Shown piece after piece: positions 1 to 9,100 of a stretch of DNA of 64,000 bases; the stretch's first letter is position 1; each line of letters opens with the position of its first letter. The DNA is from WHSW01 sp963729075 (GTDB lineage Bacteria > Actinomycetota > Thermoleophilia > Solirubrobacterales > 70-9). The notes below the pieces were generated by a model. It was not told the origin of the DNA. It did not search any database and saw only the letters and a list, made by a program, of their open reading frames with translations. Location: the NCBI GenBank assembly GCA_963729075.1, contig CAVSMU010000010.1, positions 461,724 through 525,723 on the forward strand, given 5' to 3'. A program made the position numbers and the translations under genes.

Positions 1-860
1 CCGATCAGCGCCGCGATGCCGAGCATCCCGAGCTCCTCGCCGATCACCGCCGCGATCATGTCGGTATGGGCCTCCGGCAGGTAGAAGGCCTTCTGCAGGC
101 TCTCCCCCAGGCCGACCCCGAACAGGCCGCCCGAGCCGAGCGCGATCTTGGCCTGCGTCAGCTGGAACCCGGCCCCGCCCGGGTCCCCGCCCGGGTCGAG
201 GAACGTCGTCAGGCGCGAGACCCTGTAGGGCTCGACCGCGACCGCGAGCAGCATTGCCGCGCCGGCGCCGGCCGCCAGCAGGCCGATGTCGCGGACCCTG
301 ACGCCCGCGGCGAGCATCAGCGCGGCGATCGCCATGCAGATGACGAGAGCCGTGCCGAGGTCCCCGACGGCGACGAGCAGCACGCCGCCTCCGGCGACGC
401 CGAGCAGGGGCGCCAGCGGCCCGATGCCTCCGCTGAGCATCCGGGGCTGCGTCGCCAGCAGCTGCGCGCCGAACAGGATCAGCGCGATCTTCATGACCTC
501 CGACGGCTGGATCTGAAGCGGACCGGCCGCGATCCACGCCCGCGACCCGTTCACCTCCGTCCCGATCCCCGGGACCAGGACGGCGAAACAGAGGAAGAAG
601 GCGCCGCCCAGCACGAGCGGCGTCAGCGGTCGCAGGAGCTTCACGCCGCGCGTCGAGAGCAGGTGCATGACGAGCAGCCCGAGGGCCCCGAAGAGCGCGG
701 TGCGCTTGAGGTAGTAGGCCCCGTCGCCCGCTTCGCCGAGCAGCGAGGTGGTCGAGCTCGCGCTGAACACCATCACGACGCCGAAGGCGAGCAGGCACAG
801 CGTCGCGGTCAGCAGCAGCGAGTACTCGAGCGAGTTCGTTCCCCTGGCGCGCGGGCTCAT
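1..860 (-). CDS. ftsW: FtsW/SEDS peptidoglycan polymerase, partial at the left edge
   Basis: This is the integral-membrane SEDS glycosyltransferase that polymerises lipid II at the septum. The reverse strand reads open from an ATG at 860 to the window edge, giving 286 codons of an expected ~380-400. The C-terminal end is therefore missing. Visible SEDS hallmarks are VMVFSAS in the first membrane segment, NGSRAWI followed by QPSE in the central loop, and GEELG near the edge. The ATG overlaps the murD stop in an ATGA, so translation is probably coupled to murD within the dcw cluster. RodA is the close alternative, but the dcw position favours FtsW. Confidence 0.88.
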   Translation of the reverse strand, partial: MSPRARGTNSLEYSLLLTATLCLLAFGVVMVFSASSTTSLLGEAGDGAYYLKRTALFGALGLLVMHLLSTRGVKLLRPLTPLVLGGAFFLCFAVLVPGIGTEVNGSRAWIAAGPLQIQPSEVMKIALILFGAQLLATQPRMLSGGIGPLAPLLGVAGGGVLLVAVGDLGTALVICMAIAALMLAAGVRVRDIGLLAAGAGAAMLLAVAVEPYRVSRLTTFLDPGGDPGGAGFQLTQAKIALGSGGLFGVGLGESLQKAFYLPEAHTDMIAAVIGEELGMLGIAALI

Positions 861-2221
861 CGCAGCCCCTCGACCAGCTCGCGGAAGTGCTCGCCGCGCG
901 CCTCGAAGTCGGGATACGCGTCGAAGCTCGCGCATGCGGGCGCCAGCAGTACGACCTCGCCGGGCTCGGCCGCTGCCGCGGCGGCCGCGACGGCGGCGGC
1001 GAGGTCGTCGCAGCGCCGGTGCGCGACGCCGGCGGCCCAGGCCGGCTCGAGATCCCGTTCGAGCGCACCCGCCGCCTCGCCGACCAGATAGCAACCGCGG
1101 CAGCGCTCGGTGACCGGCGCCGCCAGCTCGGCGAAGCCTCCTCCCTTGAGCGACCCGCCGAGGATTGCGTGGACGCCGCCCTCGAAGGAGCGCAGCGCGG
1201 CGCTCGCCGCCGCCACGTTGGTCGCCTTCGAGTCGTTGACATAGAGGACGCCGTCGATCTCCGCGACGCGCTCGAGCCGGTGGGGGACCCCGGTGAAGCT
1301 CCGCAGGCCCGCCGCCATCGCGTCCCGCTCGATCCCCATCACCAACGCGGCGGCCGCCGCCGCGGCCGCGTTCTCGGCGTTGTGCGGACCGATCAACGCC
1401 AGCTCGCTCGTTCGCAGCAGCGGTTCGCCACGGAGCTCCAGGACCCCGCCGTCGACGATCACCTGGCAGTCGGGGCTCGCGCCGGGCTCGCGGCAAAACG
1501 CCACCCGGCGCCCGCGCCCGCCGAGGTCCACCCCCCGCAGCGCGGCCTCGGACCCGTTGTAGATGGCGATGTCGTCGGTGCCCTGGTGGGCGAAGATGCG
1601 CAGCTTCGCCGCCAGGTACGCGTCGAAGCCGCGGTGGCGATCGAGGTGGTCGGGCGCGACGTTCAGGAGCAGCGCGCACTCGGGCGCGAACGCGTCGGCG
1701 TCCTCGAGCTGAAAGCTCGACGCCTCGCAGACGATCGTCGCGTCCGCGTCCACCTCTCCGACCAGCGATGCGAGGGGGGTGCCCACGTTGCCGGCGACCG
1801 CGACCGGGGTGTCGGCGTTGCGCCAGACGTGACCGAGCAGCTCGGTCACGGTCGTCTTGCCGTTGGTGCCGGTCACGGCTACGAAGCGATTCGGGAGCAG
1901 GCGCCAGGCGAGCTCGAGCTCACCGATGATCGGCAGGCCCCGATCCCGCGCCCGGGCGATCGCCGGGGCATTCGCGGGAACGCCGGGGCTCTTGACCACG
2001 CAGCGCGCACGCCCGACCAACTCCGATCCATCCCCATCCAGGGTCACTTCGACGCCCACCCCCCGAAGCCCTTCCGCGCCGTCAGGGCTCGCGGAGTCGA
2101 CGCCGATCACCTGCTCGCCGCGCTCCGCCAGCAATCGTGCCGCGGCCTGGCCCGATCGGGCGAGGCCGACGAGGAGAAACGGGCCGTCCGGAAGGGGCGG
2201 GCGGGGCTTTGAGGCGGGCAT
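857..2221 (-). CDS. murD: UDP-N-acetylmuramoyl-L-alanine:D-glutamate ligase MurD
   Basis: Cytoplasmic ATP-dependent ligase that adds D-glutamate to UDP-MurNAc-L-Ala. The 454 aa length matches the family. The N-terminal Rossmann-like domain (GLARSG near residue 18) is followed by the Mur-ligase P-loop GTNGKTT (about residues 115-121) and the C-terminal ligase domain with VNDSKATN. The stop overlaps ftsW by four bases. The start at 2221 lies 41 bases from a divergent plus-strand gene at 2263, so the murD promoter must be in that short gap. murD is cut off from mraY by two plus-strand genes, which interrupts the usual mraY-murD order. Confidence 0.96.
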   Translation of the reverse strand: MPASKPRPPLPDGPFLLVGLARSGQAAARLLAERGEQVIGVDSASPDGAEGLRGVGVEVTLDGDGSELVGRARCVVKSPGVPANAPAIARARDRGLPIIGELELAWRLLPNRFVAVTGTNGKTTVTELLGHVWRNADTPVAVAGNVGTPLASLVGEVDADATIVCEASSFQLEDADAFAPECALLLNVAPDHLDRHRGFDAYLAAKLRIFAHQGTDDIAIYNGSEAALRGVDLGGRGRRVAFCREPGASPDCQVIVDGGVLELRGEPLLRTSELALIGPHNAENAAAAAAAALVMGIERDAMAAGLRSFTGVPHRLERVAEIDGVLYVNDSKATNVAAASAALRSFEGGVHAILGGSLKGGGFAELAAPVTERCRGCYLVGEAAGALERDLEPAWAAGVAHRRCDDLAAAVAAAAAAAEPGEVVLLAPACASFDAYPDFEARGEHFRELVEGLR

Positions 2222-2262
2222 GCGGATAGTTTCGCCTCGCCCGTCCCCGCTACCTTCTTCGC

Positions 2263-2679
2263 ATGGACGAGCGGGTCAAGAGCGCGTCGGGCAAGACGGG
2301 GCGGTTCGTGCTCGAGATCGTGGCCGCGATCGTCGTCGGCGCCGGGGTGCCGCTCTTCTGGATCTGGATCGGCTCGGTGGTCCAGGGCTCACGCGGGGCG
2401 CAGGGGGTCGAGGCGAGCACCGCGATCGTCCTCGTCCTCGGGATCCTGATCAGCTACACGGTGATCCTGATCGTCGCCGGCGCGATCCAGGGCCGCAACC
2501 AGGCCTCGCGGCCGCCGACCCGCTATCCATGGAATCGCAGCATGCGCGACGCGCCCTACCGGCCCGGCGAGGGCAAGCTCAGCCCGGTCGAGGCCGTTTT
2601 CGTCGGCACGGCGATCGTCGCCTCGGTCGCGATGCTGGTCTGGTTCTTCGCCTTCGCGGGCAACCCGCTGCCGGGCTAG
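2263..2679 (+). CDS. Small membrane protein of unknown function
   Basis: A 138 aa protein that I do not recognise. It shows three likely membrane segments: about residues 14-38 (FVLEIVAAIVVGAGVPLFWIW), 50-74 (AIVLVLGILISYTVILIV) and 110-132 (VFVGTAIVASVAMLVWFFAF). A basic loop of about 35 residues lies between segments 2 and 3. It is on the strand opposite to the surrounding dcw genes, divergent from murD, and 12 bases upstream of an SRPBCC-type gene with which it is probably co-transcribed. Confidence 0.75.
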   Translation: MDERVKSASGKTGRFVLEIVAAIVVGAGVPLFWIWIGSVVQGSRGAQGVEASTAIVLVLGILISYTVILIVAGAIQGRNQASRPPTRYPWNRSMRDAPYRPGEGKLSPVEAVFVGTAIVASVAMLVWFFAFAGNPLPG

Positions 2680-2691
2680 CGGTCGAGGCGG

Positions 2692-3153
2692 GTGTTCGAG
2701 GCAATCCACTCCGACCGCGCCTACACCGATCCCGCCGCGATCTGGGCGCTCTGGGCGGACCCCGGGCGCTGGCCGGACTGGAATGAGCAGATCGACCACG
2801 CCGAGGTCGACGGCCCGCTGGACGTCGGGACGGAGGTGCGGGTCAAGTTTCGCCGCGGCGGGACCGTGCGCTTCAACGTGACCGAGCTGGAGCCCGAGCG
2901 CCTGTTCGTCGACGAGGCGCGCTTCCCCGGCGCCCGCCTCGGCCACGAGCACCGGCTTGCCCCGGGCAAGTCGAGCGTCGAGATCACCCACCGGATCTAC
3001 CTCGAGGGCCCGTTGTCGGGCTTCTGGTCACTGATGATGGGGCGCAAGCGACTGCGCGAATCCGTGGTCCGCTTCATCGAGCGCGAGCGCGAGCTCGCCG
3101 AGCCGAAGGCGCAGCGGCAATCGAAGGGACGCCGCGGCACGAAGCGCGGATAA
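2692..3153 (+). CDS. SRPBCC / polyketide cyclase-like protein
   Basis: A 153 aa protein with a GTG start preceded by a purine-rich GAGGCGG. The opening pattern (strand, then PAAIWALWADPGRWPDWNEQI) and the later VTELEPERLF and VEITHRIYLEGPL are typical of the START/SRPBCC fold, a helix-grip domain that binds hydrophobic ligands. The C-terminus is basic (KGRRGTKRG). The actual ligand cannot be deduced. It sits in a two-gene plus-strand unit with the membrane protein at 2263 inside the dcw cluster. Confidence 0.75.
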   Translation: MFEAIHSDRAYTDPAAIWALWADPGRWPDWNEQIDHAEVDGPLDVGTEVRVKFRRGGTVRFNVTELEPERLFVDEARFPGARLGHEHRLAPGKSSVEITHRIYLEGPLSGFWSLMMGRKRLRESVVRFIERERELAEPKAQRQSKGRRGTKRG

Positions 3154-3190
3154 GCCCCCGCCACCCCCGGACGCGGGAGCAGCATCAAAT

Positions 3191-3275
3191 GTCCGCGGCG
3201 TAGCCGCGGACCAGGTGTTCGAGCGAGAGCGGAGGAGGTGGCGGGCAGTTGTTCTGGAGCGGAGGAGGCGGCGGA
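3191..3275 (-). repeat. Dispersed repeat with terminator-like hairpin downstream of mraY
   Basis: Begins about five bases after the mraY stop. Read on the minus strand it has two imperfect copies of CGCCRCCTCCTCCGCTC (3273-3257 and 3243-3227, a 30-base period). CTGG and a perfect hairpin follow: a 9-bp stem GTCCGCGGC, loop TAC, and GCCGCGGAC (3211-3191), then ATTTGATG. The same architecture occurs just after the zwf stop at 21783-21877. The hairpin is a plausible bidirectional terminator between the convergent mraY and SRPBCC genes, although its T-run is weak. Confidence 0.7.
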
Positions 3276-3279
3276 GTTG

Positions 3280-4305
3280 TTAGGAGCCGATCGAGTTCTG
3301 GTACAGCGTGAAGCCGATCCCGCTGCAGACCGCGGCGATGATCCAGAAGCGGAGCATGATCTTGGTCTCCGACCAGGCGAGCAGCTCGAAGTGGTGGTGG
3401 ACCGGAGCCATCAGGAGCACCCGGCGGCGGAACATCTTGAAGCTGATCACCTGAATGGCGACCGAGAGCGCCTCGATCACGAAGATCCCGCCGATGATGA
3501 TCAGGAGCAGCTCGGTCTGGGTCATCACGGCGAGTGCTCCGATCGCCCCGCCGAGGCCGAGCGAGCCGGTGTCGCCCATGAAGATCGAGGCCGGGAAGGA
3601 GTTGAACCACAGGAAGCCGACCGACGCGCCGACGAAGCACGCCGAGAGCACCGCCAACCCCTCCTGGCCGCTGGTGATCGTGATCGCGGTGTAGGCGAGC
3701 AGCACGATCGCACACGAGCCCGCCGCGAGCCCGTCGAGGCCGTCGGTGAGGTTGACCGCGTTCGAGGCCCCGGCGATCACGAAGTAGACGAAGATCAAAT
3801 ACACCACCGGGCCGACGTAGATCTCGGTGTCGAAGACGCGGGACTCGAGCGCCGGCGCGATCCCGAGCTCGTCGTAGGCCACCCACCAGAGCGCCAGCGC
3901 CAGAGCGATCTGGACGAGCAGCTTCCAGCGCGCGGCGAGGCCGAGCGAGCGCCGCTTGGTGATCTTGATGAAGTCGTCGGCGAAGCCGAGCGCCGCGCAG
4001 CCGAGCGCGACCCCGAAGACCGCGAGGCTGGCGGTGTCGCGGTCGGAGAGCACGAGATACGGGATCGAGATCGCGAGGAAGAGGATCAGCCCGCCCATCG
4101 TCGGCGTCCCCGCCTTCGAGGCGTGTTCCTGGGGGCCCTCCTCGCGGATCTGCTGACCGAACTCCTTGACCCGCAGGTACTCGATGAACTTCGGCCCGAG
4201 GAAGATGGTGATCAGCATCGCGGCCATCCCCGCGATCAGCACCTCGCCGCGGTCGATCGCGGTCGAGGCGATGTCGTTGACGAGCTGGGCGGGCGGCGGG
4301 ATCAC
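3280..4305 (-). CDS. mraY: Phospho-N-acetylmuramoyl-pentapeptide transferase MraY
   Basis: Polytopic membrane enzyme that transfers phospho-MurNAc-pentapeptide to undecaprenyl phosphate to form lipid I. The 341 aa protein has about ten hydrophobic segments. It carries the family signatures GTPTMGG near residue 65, FADDFIK, NLTDGLDGLA and PVHHHFE near the C-terminus. It starts with GTG overlapping the murF stop (GTGA), so it is translationally coupled to murF. It is the last gene of the mraZ-to-mraY minus-strand run and is followed by the repeat/terminator at 3191-3275. Confidence 0.97.
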   Translation of the reverse strand: MIPPPAQLVNDIASTAIDRGEVLIAGMAAMLITIFLGPKFIEYLRVKEFGQQIREEGPQEHASKAGTPTMGGLILFLAISIPYLVLSDRDTASLAVFGVALGCAALGFADDFIKITKRRSLGLAARWKLLVQIALALALWWVAYDELGIAPALESRVFDTEIYVGPVVYLIFVYFVIAGASNAVNLTDGLDGLAAGSCAIVLLAYTAITITSGQEGLAVLSACFVGASVGFLWFNSFPASIFMGDTGSLGLGGAIGALAVMTQTELLLIIIGGIFVIEALSVAIQVISFKMFRRRVLLMAPVHHHFELLAWSETKIMLRFWIIAAVCSGIGFTLYQNSIGS

Positions 4306-5666
4306 GTTCGGTCGCGGTTGCGGGCCCGGGCGACGAACTCGTCGGTGAAGTGCTCGAGGCCGATCGCCCGCGAGCCCTTGACGAGGATCGCGTCGCCCTC
4401 CCCGGCCAGCTCCTCCGCGACGGCCACCGCCGCCGCGGGGTCAGGGGCCCACTCGTCGGCGGCGTAGTCGCGGGCGAGCTCGCCGACGCCGACGATCGCG
4501 TCGATGCCGAGCGCGCGGGCGTGCGCGCCGGCGTCGCGGTGGTAGCCGGGCGCGCCGGGCCCGAGCTCCGCCATGCCGCCGAGGATCGCGATCCGCCGGC
4601 CCGGGACCTCGATCGAGGCGAGATGGTCGAGCGCGGCACGCATCGAGATGGGGTTGGCGTTGTAGCAGTCGTTGACGAGCACCGAGCCTCCGGGGAGCTC
4701 GATCAGCTCGCCCCGCAGCCGCGAGAAGGATATGCGCGACGCCCGACGTGCCATTTCCTCGAGCGGCGCTTCGAGCGCCACGCCGATCGCCACGGCGCAG
4801 GTCGTGTTGAGCAGGTTGTGTTGCTCCGTGAAGGGCAGGTCGAAGCTCGCCTCGCCGTGGGGCGTGCCGATCATCGCCTCGAGCCCGCGGCCGCGGCGCT
4901 CGGAGCGGAGCGCGAACACGTCGCCCCCGGCGCCGAAGGTGATGGTGGTAAGGCGATCGTTGAGGTGCGGCTCGAGCGCCTCCGCATCGGCCGGGATCAC
5001 GACCCTCCCGTCGAGCGGGAGCCCGCCCAGGAGCTCCGCCTTGGCCGCCGCGATCGCCTCGATCGTCCCCAGAAGCTCCAGGTGCACGGGGCCGACGTTG
5101 GTGATCGCGCCCACGTCGGGCTCGGCGATGTCGGAGAGCTCGGCGATCTGTCCGAGCCCGCGCATGGCCATCTCCAGGACCAGCAGCTCGGTCTCCGGCG
5201 GCGCCGCGAGCACGGCCAGCGGCAGCCCCACCTCGGTGTTGTAGTTCTCCGGGCTCGCGTGGGTGCGATAGGGCAGGATCGCCCGGCAGATGTCCTTCAC
5301 CGATGTCTTTCCCGTGGAGCCGGTGATCCCGACCACCGGACAGTCCAGCTCGCGCCGCCACGCGCGCGCGAGCGACTGCAGCGCGGCGCGCGGGTCCGCG
5401 GCGGCGTAGATCCAGCCCGGGGGCGCGGCCTCCGCGAGCGCCCGGGCCCTGGCGGGCTCGACCATCACCCCCCAGACGCCGGCTCCGAGTGCCGCCTCGG
5501 CATGCTCGCCACCGTCGGCGCGCTCACCCCGCAGGCCGAAGAAGAGCTCCCCCACGGCAGCGTCACGCGAGTCGATCGCGGCGCGCTCGGGTCGTCCGCC
5601 CAGGCCCTCGCGAACGATCTCCGCGCCCGCCTCCGCGGCGATCCGCTCGGGAGTGAGCTCGATCAT
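4302..5666 (-). CDS. murF: UDP-MurNAc-tripeptide:D-Ala-D-Ala ligase MurF
   Basis: Cytoplasmic ligase that adds D-Ala-D-Ala to the UDP-MurNAc tripeptide. The reading frame is open farther upstream, but the ATG at 5666 (MIELTPERIAAEAG) overlaps the murE stop in ATGA and gives 454 aa, the usual MurF length. The P-loop is GSTGKTSVKD, preceded by an N-terminal domain with AIDSRDA and FFGLRGE. VNDCYNANP and LGGMAELG mark the C-terminal half. Its own stop overlaps the mraY GTG. Confidence 0.96.
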   Translation of the reverse strand: MIELTPERIAAEAGAEIVREGLGGRPERAAIDSRDAAVGELFFGLRGERADGGEHAEAALGAGVWGVMVEPARARALAEAAPPGWIYAAADPRAALQSLARAWRRELDCPVVGITGSTGKTSVKDICRAILPYRTHASPENYNTEVGLPLAVLAAPPETELLVLEMAMRGLGQIAELSDIAEPDVGAITNVGPVHLELLGTIEAIAAAKAELLGGLPLDGRVVIPADAEALEPHLNDRLTTITFGAGGDVFALRSERRGRGLEAMIGTPHGEASFDLPFTEQHNLLNTTCAVAIGVALEAPLEEMARRASRISFSRLRGELIELPGGSVLVNDCYNANPISMRAALDHLASIEVPGRRIAILGGMAELGPGAPGYHRDAGAHARALGIDAIVGVGELARDYAADEWAPDPAAAVAVAEELAGEGDAILVKGSRAIGLEHFTDEFVARARNRDRT

Positions 5667-7144
5667 GGCCCGGCGGCGCTCGCCGGTGCCGCCGAGCGGC
5701 GGAGCTCCTCGCGGGCGACCTCGCGATCGTCGAACGGGATCTTGCGCCCGCCTTCGAACTCCTGGCCCTGCTCGTGACCCTTGCCGGCAATCACCACCGT
5801 GTCGCCCTCGCGCGCCGCGTCGAGCGCGAGCGCGATCGCCGCGCGCCGGTCGGGCTCCACCTCGATCTCGGCCGTTCCCTCCCGCATCCCGGCCCGAATC
5901 TCGTCGATGATCGCGACCGGATCCTCGGAACGCGGGTTGTCGGAGGTGACCACGGCGAGATCGGCGAGCCGCGCGGCGATCTCGCCCATCAGCGGTCGCT
6001 TGTCCCGGTCGCGGTCGCCGCCACAGCCGAACACGCAGACCAGCCGTCCCGCCGTTATCTGGCGCGCGGAGGCGAGCACGTTCTCGAGTGAATCCGGCGT
6101 GTGCGCGTAGTCGACCAGCACCGCGAAGGGCTGGCCCTCCTCGACCGGCTCGAAGCGACCCGGGACCAGGCCGGCGCCCGCCAGCGCCGCGACGGCGTCG
6201 TCGAGCGCAATGCCGAGGGCGCCGACGCAGGCGATCGCGCACAGCGCGTTCTCGACGTTAAACCTCCCGGGCAGCGGCAGCGCGACCTCGGCCTCGCCGT
6301 CGGGCGCCAGGCAGAGAAAGCGCACACCGGACGCGTCGAAGGCAACCTGGAGGGCGCGGTAGTCGGCGCGCTCGTCGCCGGCGGCCGAGAAGCTCAGCCC
6401 GTCGAACTCGACGGCGAGCCGGTCGCCGAACGGGTCGTCGACGTTGAGGACGATCCGCTCGGTGCCACCGCCGGCGAACAGGCGCCGCTTGGCGAGGAAG
6501 TAGTCCTCCATGTCGGCGTGGAAGTCCAGGTGGTCCTGGGTCAGGTTGGTAAAAGCGGCGACCGCGAAGCGGATGCCGTCGGTGCGCCGCAGCGCCAGCG
6601 CGTGCGAGGAGACCTCCATCGCGCACGCCCGGTCGCCGCCGTCGACCATGCGCCGGAACGTCGCCTGGAGGTCGATCGCCTCGGGGGTCGTGCGCTCGAC
6701 CTCCTCCTCCGCCCCGCCGACGACCCGCTTCACCGTGCCGAGGAGCCCGGTTTGCACGCCGATGTGCTCGACCATGTGGCGAATCAGGAACGCGGTCGTC
6801 GTCTTGCCGTTGGTGCCGGTGATCCCGGCCACGCGCAGCTCGGCGGTGGGATCGCCGTAGAAGCGCACCGCGGCGTGGGCCATCGCCGCGCGCCCGTCGC
6901 CGACGATCGCCTGGGTGACCGGGGGCTCGAGCTCGAGCCGCCGCTCGACCACGACGGCCGCGGCGCCCGCCTGCACCGCGAGCGGGGCGAAGTCGTGGCC
7001 GTCGGCCACGGTGCCCGGATAGCAGAAGAACAGCGAGCCCGGCTCGACCCGGCGGCTGTCGTAGGCCAGGCCGGTGATCTCGGTGCGCGGATCGCCCGCG
7101 ATCTCGGTCACGTCGGCGCCGGCGAGCAGCTCACGAAGCTCCAT
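5663..7144 (-). CDS. murE: UDP-MurNAc-tripeptide synthetase MurE, meso-DAP type
   Basis: Cytoplasmic ligase that adds the third stem-peptide residue. The start is set at the ATG 7144 (MELRELLAG), giving 493 aa. The open frame farther upstream has the Arg-rich composition of noncoding GC-rich DNA. GTNGKTTTAFL is the P-loop and YDSRRVEPG is the UDP-binding start. SDNPRSEDP contains the DNPR motif that in this family goes with meso-diaminopimelate rather than lysine. Four-base overlap with murF. A 270-base gap holding a broken small frame separates it from ftsI. Confidence 0.96.
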   Translation of the reverse strand: MELRELLAGADVTEIAGDPRTEITGLAYDSRRVEPGSLFFCYPGTVADGHDFAPLAVQAGAAAVVVERRLELEPPVTQAIVGDGRAAMAHAAVRFYGDPTAELRVAGITGTNGKTTTAFLIRHMVEHIGVQTGLLGTVKRVVGGAEEEVERTTPEAIDLQATFRRMVDGGDRACAMEVSSHALALRRTDGIRFAVAAFTNLTQDHLDFHADMEDYFLAKRRLFAGGGTERIVLNVDDPFGDRLAVEFDGLSFSAAGDERADYRALQVAFDASGVRFLCLAPDGEAEVALPLPGRFNVENALCAIACVGALGIALDDAVAALAGAGLVPGRFEPVEEGQPFAVLVDYAHTPDSLENVLASARQITAGRLVCVFGCGGDRDRDKRPLMGEIAARLADLAVVTSDNPRSEDPVAIIDEIRAGMREGTAEIEVEPDRRAAIALALDAAREGDTVVIAGKGHEQGQEFEGGRKIPFDDREVAREELRRSAAPASAAGP

Positions 7145-7224
7145 CGCGGGCGATTCTAGGCACCGATCCGGCAGGTCCCTCGCGTCCCGGGCGCGCCTCG
7201 GCTTCCGAGCGCGGGCGTGGCCGC

Positions 7225-7411
7225 CTAGCTCGGGCGGCCCTCGGCGACGGTCTCGTCCGTCGAGAAGTCGAACTCGTCGGTGACCCCGTAGATCCCGCGC
7301 ACCGTCGTCGACTCGAGCACCTGACGAGGCGCTCATGTCGAACCGACCCTGCTCGGCGACCCGCTCAAGCGCCTCGTCCAGGCTCGCTCGGTCGGGGAGG
7401 TCGATGAGCCG
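7225..7411 (-). pseudogene. Broken small reading frame between ftsI and murE
   Basis: The 270 bases between ftsI and murE have codon-like structure in two frames on the minus strand. Directly after the ftsI stop one frame reads LIDLPDRASLDEALERV and continues to RFDM. After a frame change it continues as VLESTTVRGIYGVTDEFDF and ends near 7225. The amino-acid texture is that of a real small acidic protein broken by a frameshift. I do not recognise a family. It could instead be two tiny peptides or chance. Confidence 0.35.
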
Positions 7412-7414
7412 AGC

Positions 7415-9100
7415 CTAGCCCTGGTTGGGCGCGATGCCGAGGTACGGGAGCGCGAAGCGCGCGATTTCGCCGAAGGCGGGCGCGGCGACGGTCCCCCCGT
7501 AGTAGTCCCCCTTCGGGTTGTCGACCACGATCGTGACCAGCAGCTGCGGGTTCTCGGCGGGGGCGAAGCCGACGAAGGAGGCGACGAACTCCGTATCGGA
7601 ATAGACGCCGTCGACGACCTTCTGCGCGGTACCCGTCTTGCCGGCGAGCGTGTAGCCCGGGACGGTGACCGCCGACGCGGTGCCCCCGGCCTCGAGGACG
7701 CCCTCGAGCATCTCGCGCAGCTTCTCGGCGTTGGAGCGGCTGATCACGCGCTTGCTCGGCCCGGCGTCGGCCTCCACCCCGTCCTCCTCGAGCACCAGGC
7801 GGGGCGTGCGCAGGATGCCGTCCGAGGCGATCGCGGCGTAGCCGGCCGCCATCTGGATCGGCGTGACCGAGAGGCCCTGGCCGATCGGCAGGTTGCCCAT
7901 CGTGGACCCCGAGTACTCCTGCGGCTCGACCACGATTCCCTGCTCCTCGCCGGGGTACTCGACGCCGGTCGGCCGGCCGAAACCGAACTTGCGCACCCAG
8001 TGGTCGAACCGGCCGCCGAACTGCGAGTCGCCGTACTCGTCGTTGAGCGCGAGGCCGACCGTGACCGCGCCGACGTTCGACGACTGGGCGAGGATGTCCG
8101 CTACCGAGAGCGTCACGTAGCCGCGCGGGTGCGACTCCTCGATCACCCGGTCGGCGACCTGGATCGTCGGCGGCAGGTCGAACGGGGTCTGCGGGGTGAC
8201 CACCCCGTCCTCGAGCGCGCCGCCGACCGTGAACGCCTTGAATGTGGAGCCGGGCTCGTAGGTGAACCCGGTCGCCATGTTGCGGAGCTCGTCGTCGGAG
8301 GCCGCGTCGGGGTGCTCGGGGTCGAAACCGGGCAGGCTCGCCATCGCCAGCACCTCCGAGGTGCGCGGATCCATGACGATCGCCGTCGCCCCGTCCGGCT
8401 GGTACTTCCGCGCGACTCCGGCCAGCACGCGCTCGGTCTCGGCCTGCAGGCTCGCGTCGAGCGTCAGCCGCAGGTCGGCCCCGGTCTGGGCGCCGGCGAT
8501 CGTGTTGCGCTCGAGCTCGTCGCCGAGCGCATCGCGGACGACCTCGCGCTCGCCGTCGGTCCCGTGGAGCACCTCGTCCTCGGACGCCTCGAGCCCGGTC
8601 AGCCCCTGGTTGTCGATCCCGACGGTGCCGATCAGCTGCGAGGCGAGCTCGCCCTGCGGGTAGATCCGCCGGCTGTCGGGCAGCATCCCGATCCCCGGAA
8701 GGTCGAGCTCGCGGATCTTCGCCGCCTCGTCGAGGTCCGCCTTGCGCTCGATGTAGGCGAAGCCCGAGTCGCGGTCGGCCAGGCTGCCGAGGATCTCGTT
8801 CTCGTCCACGTCGAGCACCTTGGCGAGCTTGTGCGCGGTCGACTTCGGGTCCTCGACCTGGTACGGGGTCGCGAACACGGTCGCCGCGTCCTCGGAGACC
8901 GCCAGCTCCTTGCCGGTGCGATCGAGGATCTTCCCGCGCGACCCCGGAACCACGATCGTCTCGACCTGCTGGTTCTGGGCCTCGGCGCTCAGCGAGCCGC
9001 CGTTGACGCCCTGGACCCACGCGGCCCGGGCGAACACCAGGACCAGCAGCAGCACGAACGTCGCGAAAAGGAGGCCGACGCGGCGGTCGATCAGGCTCAC
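7415..9100 (-). CDS. ftsI: Septal peptidoglycan transpeptidase FtsI (class B PBP)
   Basis: Class B penicillin-binding protein that cross-links septal peptidoglycan. The 561 aa protein has one N-terminal membrane anchor (residues 8-28). A PBP dimerisation domain follows (GSRGKILDRTG at 53-63). The transpeptidase domain carries the catalytic STFK at 285-288, SSN at 340-342 and KTG at 488-490. No PASTA domains follow. The start overlaps the stop of the FtsL-like gene by four bases, as expected for the ftsL-ftsI pair. Confidence 0.95.
   Translation of the reverse strand: MSLIDRRVGLLFATFVLLLVLVFARAAWVQGVNGGSLSAEAQNQQVETIVVPGSRGKILDRTGKELAVSEDAATVFATPYQVEDPKSTAHKLAKVLDVDENEILGSLADRDSGFAYIERKADLDEAAKIRELDLPGIGMLPDSRRIYPQGELASQLIGTVGIDNQGLTGLEASEDEVLHGTDGEREVVRDALGDELERNTIAGAQTGADLRLTLDASLQAETERVLAGVARKYQPDGATAIVMDPRTSEVLAMASLPGFDPEHPDAASDDELRNMATGFTYEPGSTFKAFTVGGALEDGVVTPQTPFDLPPTIQVADRVIEESHPRGYVTLSVADILAQSSNVGAVTVGLALNDEYGDSQFGGRFDHWVRKFGFGRPTGVEYPGEEQGIVVEPQEYSGSTMGNLPIGQGLSVTPIQMAAGYAAIASDGILRTPRLVLEEDGVEADAGPSKRVISRSNAEKLREMLEGVLEAGGTASAVTVPGYTLAGKTGTAQKVVDGVYSDTEFVASFVGFAPAENPQLLVTIVVDNPKGDYYGGTVAAPAFGEIARFALPYLGIAPNQG

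Noticed and set aside
4302..6242. Long open frames running through murE/murF, tkt, pgl and other genes
   Set aside because: In high-GC DNA, shadow frames stay open. The extensions are Arg/Pro-rich and lack family motifs, so starts were placed at overlaps or conserved N-termini.
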